A stretch of 64,000 nucleotides of DNA from Microbispora amethystogenes. GTDB taxonomy: Bacteria; Actinomycetota; Actinomycetes; Streptosporangiales; Streptosporangiaceae. Below the pieces are notes generated by a model. It was not told where the DNA came from. It searched no databases and saw nothing but the letters and a program-made list of their open reading frames with translations. A program made the translations under genes and the position numbers. Shown in pieces: positions 61,993 to 64,000 of this stretch (position 1 is the stretch's first letter; every line of letters starts with the position of its first letter). The DNA is taken from NCBI RefSeq assembly GCF_016863015.1, contig NZ_BOOB01000018.1:62001-126000 (forward strand), read 5' to 3'.

Positions 61993-62214
61993 TCAGACTC
62001 GCGGGGAGTCGCCGTTCGGCCGATCGGCCGTGAGGACGTCCTCTCCGCGAAGGAGGGCGTGTACTTCCGATTCACGGAACCGCCGATGCCCCCCGGGGGT
62101 ACGGATGCTGCTGATACGCCCGGCCGCGGCCCAACGGGTCACGGTCTTCGGGTCGACCCTGAAGAGAGCCGCAACCTCTCCAGGAGTCAGCAGTCGCTCG
62201 CTGCTACTCTCCAC
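61993..62214 (-). CDS. bldC: Developmental regulator BldC
   Basis: 73 residues from GTG 62214 with GGGGGAG five bases upstream. The whole protein is a MerR-type HTH: LLTPGEVAALFRVDPKTVTRWAAAGRISSIRTPGGHRRFRESEVHALL, which matches Streptomyces BldC throughout. BldC binds direct repeats as head-to-tail oligomers and holds back sporulation genes. The C-terminal tail (GEDVLTADRPNGDSPRV) differs between genera. Distinct from the Rv0500A-like HTH at 35013. Confidence 0.95.
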   Translation of the reverse strand: MESSSERLLTPGEVAALFRVDPKTVTRWAAAGRISSIRTPGGHRRFRESEVHALLRGEDVLTADRPNGDSPRV

Positions 62215-62460
62215 AATCTCTCCCCCTCGCGTCCCGCGTCCTGCAGCGGGCGGACAGGTAACCAGTGTGCCGAGCGAAGCCTGATTTATCCGTGGTTTTC
62301 GGAGAAGATCACGGGTTGTTACCGGCTCAGTGCCCGATTGTTATATGATAGAGCCTCTTTGGGGCGCTCATGGGTGTTTCTTTACAAAAGCGCCTTGTTG
62401 TGAACACTAGCAGTGCTCGCAGCAGATGCGAAGAGCGACCAGCGCACCGGGAGAGTGACG
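62215..62460. other. 246-bp AT-rich gap upstream of bldC and the DUF4229 gene
   Basis: No gene seen. Strikingly lower GC around 62280-62410, with a TATCAT box (62345-62350, reverse strand) that could be the bldC -10. Long inverted arms GGCGCT/AGCGCC lie at 62363-62368 and 62389-62394. Confidence 0.45.
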
Positions 62461-62466
62461 TAACCT
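62461..62466 (+). promoter_or_regulatory. -10 box, leaderless DUF4229 gene
   Basis: TAACCT seven bases before GTG 62474. Confidence 0.52.
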
Positions 62467-62473
62467 CGACGCT

Positions 62474-62683
62474 GTGCATCCGGTTGTCGTTTACACCCTT
62501 TCGCGCCTCGCCCTGTTCGCGGTCGCGGTCGGCGTCCTGTATCTCGTCGGCCTGCGGTCGTTCCCGCTGCTGCTGGTCGCCGTGCTGGTCAGCGGTCTGG
62601 CCAGCTACGTGCTGCTGTCGAAACAGCGCGACGCGGTGAGCGAGCGCATCGCCACGAAACGTCGGGGACCCGGGAACTCCTAG
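62474..62683 (+). CDS. DUF4229 two-helix membrane protein
   Basis: 69 residues. Two membrane helices (VVVYTLSRLALFAVAVGVLYLVGL and FPLLLVAVLVSGLASYVLL) and a basic tail with the family pattern SKQRDAVSERIATKRR. Found throughout actinobacteria, function unknown. Leaderless start. Confidence 0.82.
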   Translation: MHPVVVYTLSRLALFAVAVGVLYLVGLRSFPLLLVAVLVSGLASYVLLSKQRDAVSERIATKRRGPGNS

Positions 62684-63915
62684 GCCGCCGGGAACATGCC
62701 GACCCGGGCATGGTACTCATGCCCGAGCTCCGTCGTGTCGCTTCCCACCAAAAGACCGGCCTTTACGGTCAGGAAGGCCTTTACCCCGATTCCCCTTTCC
62801 CGCGTCGGGTTCCATCTCAGCGCACGGCCCGTTACAGGGTGTATCGCCCCGATACCGGGCCGGTGGACCGCTCCCGGGCCGGCCGTGTCGGCCCCCCGCG
62901 GGTTGTTCAGCCAGCGCTGGTGCCCGCCCACGTAGACGGCCGAACCGGTCACCGCGACCGCGTAGAGCGAGTCGCCCCCGGTCAGGTTGACCCAGGTCGG
63001 ACGGACCGCGTCGCCCTTCGCGTACGTCTCGAACCTCGCGGCGGAGTCGCACAGCTTGGTGGTGCGCGGCGCCGGCCCGCCCGTCGTGACGACCACGAAG
63101 TAGCTCCCGTCGGGTGACACGTCCAGCCCGCGGACGTACGACGGGAAGTCGGGCTTGCAGCCGGGGGCGTACGCCTCCGTGTGCCAGCCGGCCACCCGGC
63201 CCGTCGTGAGGTCGATCACTCCGAGCTGCGGGCGGCGCAGGCCGTCGAGCGTGGTGAACGAGCCGTCGACGACTAAGCGGTCGGACGTGGCGGCCATCGC
63301 GTAGATCCCGACCCCGCCGCCGCGCCCGTCGCCGGGGGTGACGGTGAAGCGGGGGTCCACCGCGCCGGTCTCGGCGTCGACCCGGGCGAGGGCGGTCCGC
63401 GCGCTGCGGCCGATCCTGCCGAAGTCGCCGCCGACGTAGAGCGCCCTGCCGAGACGCACCAGGCTGGTCACCTCTCCCGCGTAGACGGGCGCGGAGAAGG
63501 AGGAGACGGGAGCGCCGTCGGAGACGCGCAGCCGGGTCAGCCCCCGGGACGGCCAGGTGAAGGCGCCGCCCACGTAGACGGTGCCGCCGGGGCCCGGGGC
63601 CAGGGCGGACACCGGCCCGTCGAGGTCCGGCGCGAAGCCGGGCAGGACGCGGCCGGTGGGCAGGTCGAAGGCGAAGACGTTGGCGCGCTGCAGGTCGGCC
63701 CCACCGCGCGCCTCCCGTACCGCGCTGAACTCGCCGCCCACCACGACGGTGCGGCCGACCAGCGCGAACGCGGTGACGATGCCGTCGAGCACGTGCGGAG
63801 TGGTGTCCACGGGGTTCTCCGAGACCACGTGGGACTGCCGGAGCCCGGCGGAGGCCGGCGCGGCCGGCAGGACGGCGAGCGAGGTCACTGCGATCAGTGC
63901 GGTGGTGAGACGCAT
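62680..63915 (-). CDS. Secreted delta-60-repeat beta-propeller protein
   Basis: 411 residues with signal peptide MRLTTALIAVTSLAVLPAAPASA. Five or more blade repeats of the delta-60 type alternate VYVGGxF with GxR/VDA patterns (for example TVVVGGEFSAV, TVYVGGAFTW, ALYVGGDFGRIG). No catalytic motif; likely a wall-associated scaffold or binding protein. The last 4 bp overlap the DUF4229 gene on the other strand. TTGGGGA precedes ATG 63915, and TACGCT lies upstream as a likely -10. Confidence 0.85.
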   Translation of the reverse strand: MRLTTALIAVTSLAVLPAAPASAGLRQSHVVSENPVDTTPHVLDGIVTAFALVGRTVVVGGEFSAVREARGGADLQRANVFAFDLPTGRVLPGFAPDLDGPVSALAPGPGGTVYVGGAFTWPSRGLTRLRVSDGAPVSSFSAPVYAGEVTSLVRLGRALYVGGDFGRIGRSARTALARVDAETGAVDPRFTVTPGDGRGGGVGIYAMAATSDRLVVDGSFTTLDGLRRPQLGVIDLTTGRVAGWHTEAYAPGCKPDFPSYVRGLDVSPDGSYFVVVTTGGPAPRTTKLCDSAARFETYAKGDAVRPTWVNLTGGDSLYAVAVTGSAVYVGGHQRWLNNPRGADTAGPGAVHRPGIGAIHPVTGRALRWNPTRERGIGVKAFLTVKAGLLVGSDTTELGHEYHARVGMFPAA

Positions 63916-64000
63916 TCCCCAAGTTCTAGCAGACTGAGCGTAATCGATGAACTACGTTCCGCTCATCCTGTCCGGGTGGTGAGGGGCCGTGCGTGCCGCG
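63916..64000. other. Terminal 85 bp, promoter region of the propeller gene
   Basis: Contains the Shine-Dalgarno and TACGCT box of the propeller gene; nothing else seen. Confidence 0.5.

Overview
The window is high-GC DNA (about 70% or more) from a filamentous actinomycete. Three things point to this: the developmental regulators BldN with its anti-sigma partner RsbN, and BldC; an XRE/DUF5753 regulator paired with a DUF397 protein; and many TANNNT -10 boxes placed 5-9 nt before GTG/ATG starts, i.e. leaderless transcripts. Gene content and the dnaK-grpE-dnaJ-hspR-clpB order fit Streptosporangiaceae or a close relative; that placement is inference, not proof. I see no rRNA, tRNA, CRISPR array, insertion sequence or prophage. 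Almost every gene looks chromosomal and vertically inherited.

Layout. 1-2.7 kb: 5' part of serB, then an ornithine-lipid type acyltransferase pair (OlsB-like, OlsA/PlsC-like). 2.7-5.1 kb: zinc-ribbon membrane protein and two secreted DUF11-like paralogues. 5.2-9.0 kb: QueA-like/SDR pair and a divergent GAF histidine kinase with its response regulator. 9.0-13.7 kb: orphan ABC ATPase, TauE/SafE permease, Rieske membrane protein, HD hydrolase, small unknowns. 14.1-18.7 kb: XRE-DUF397 pair, CapA-like lipoprotein, TetR regulator, TPR protein. 19.0-20.8 kb: long secreted low-complexity protein behind a tandem hairpin terminator. 20.9-27.8 kb: HspR-controlled heat-shock operon (dnaK, grpE, dnaJ, hspR, clpB) with two HAIR operators around the dnaK promoter. 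27.9-31.6 kb: lipoprotein, ABC exporter pair, secreted tripeptidyl-aminopeptidase-like hydrolase. 31.8-42.3 kb: proC, AcuC-type deacetylase, phosphatase, excisionase-like HTH protein, the tiny ribosomal protein bS22, GalE-like and PlsC-like proteins, HAD phosphatase, rsbN, bldN, a membrane-ABM fusion and a glutaredoxin. 42.4-50.4 kb: rex-hemA-hemC-hemD-hemB, a Prim-Pol-like gene, and hemL. 50.4-55.5 kb: an accessory stretch with a SnoaL/SDR half-gene fusion, two LysR regulators, an EamA transporter, a frameshifted Uma2 gene and a histidine phosphatase. 55.6-59.7 kb: cytochrome c maturation (tlpA/resA, ccdA, resB, ccsB). 59.9-63.9 kb: PLDc_N protein, an anthrax-lethal-factor-like metalloprotease with a small coupled partner, BldC, DUF4229 protein and a secreted delta-60 beta-propeller.

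How the parts fit. From proC to ccsB the backbone follows the order known from Mycobacterium tuberculosis (the Rv0500-Rv0529 region), which supports the bS22, HTH, SerB1-like and histidine-phosphatase calls. Rex senses NADH/NAD and has an operator over its own promoter, so redox state probably controls the first steps of tetrapyrrole synthesis. The Ccs genes downstream then attach haem to cytochrome c. The most unusual items are a nine-codon leaderless leader (MSHCDCVAV) whose stop overlaps the acuC-like start, the lethal-factor-like protease pair, the reciprocal half-gene fusion, the tandemly duplicated hairpin, and short in-frame tandem repeats at the ends of several unrelated proteins.
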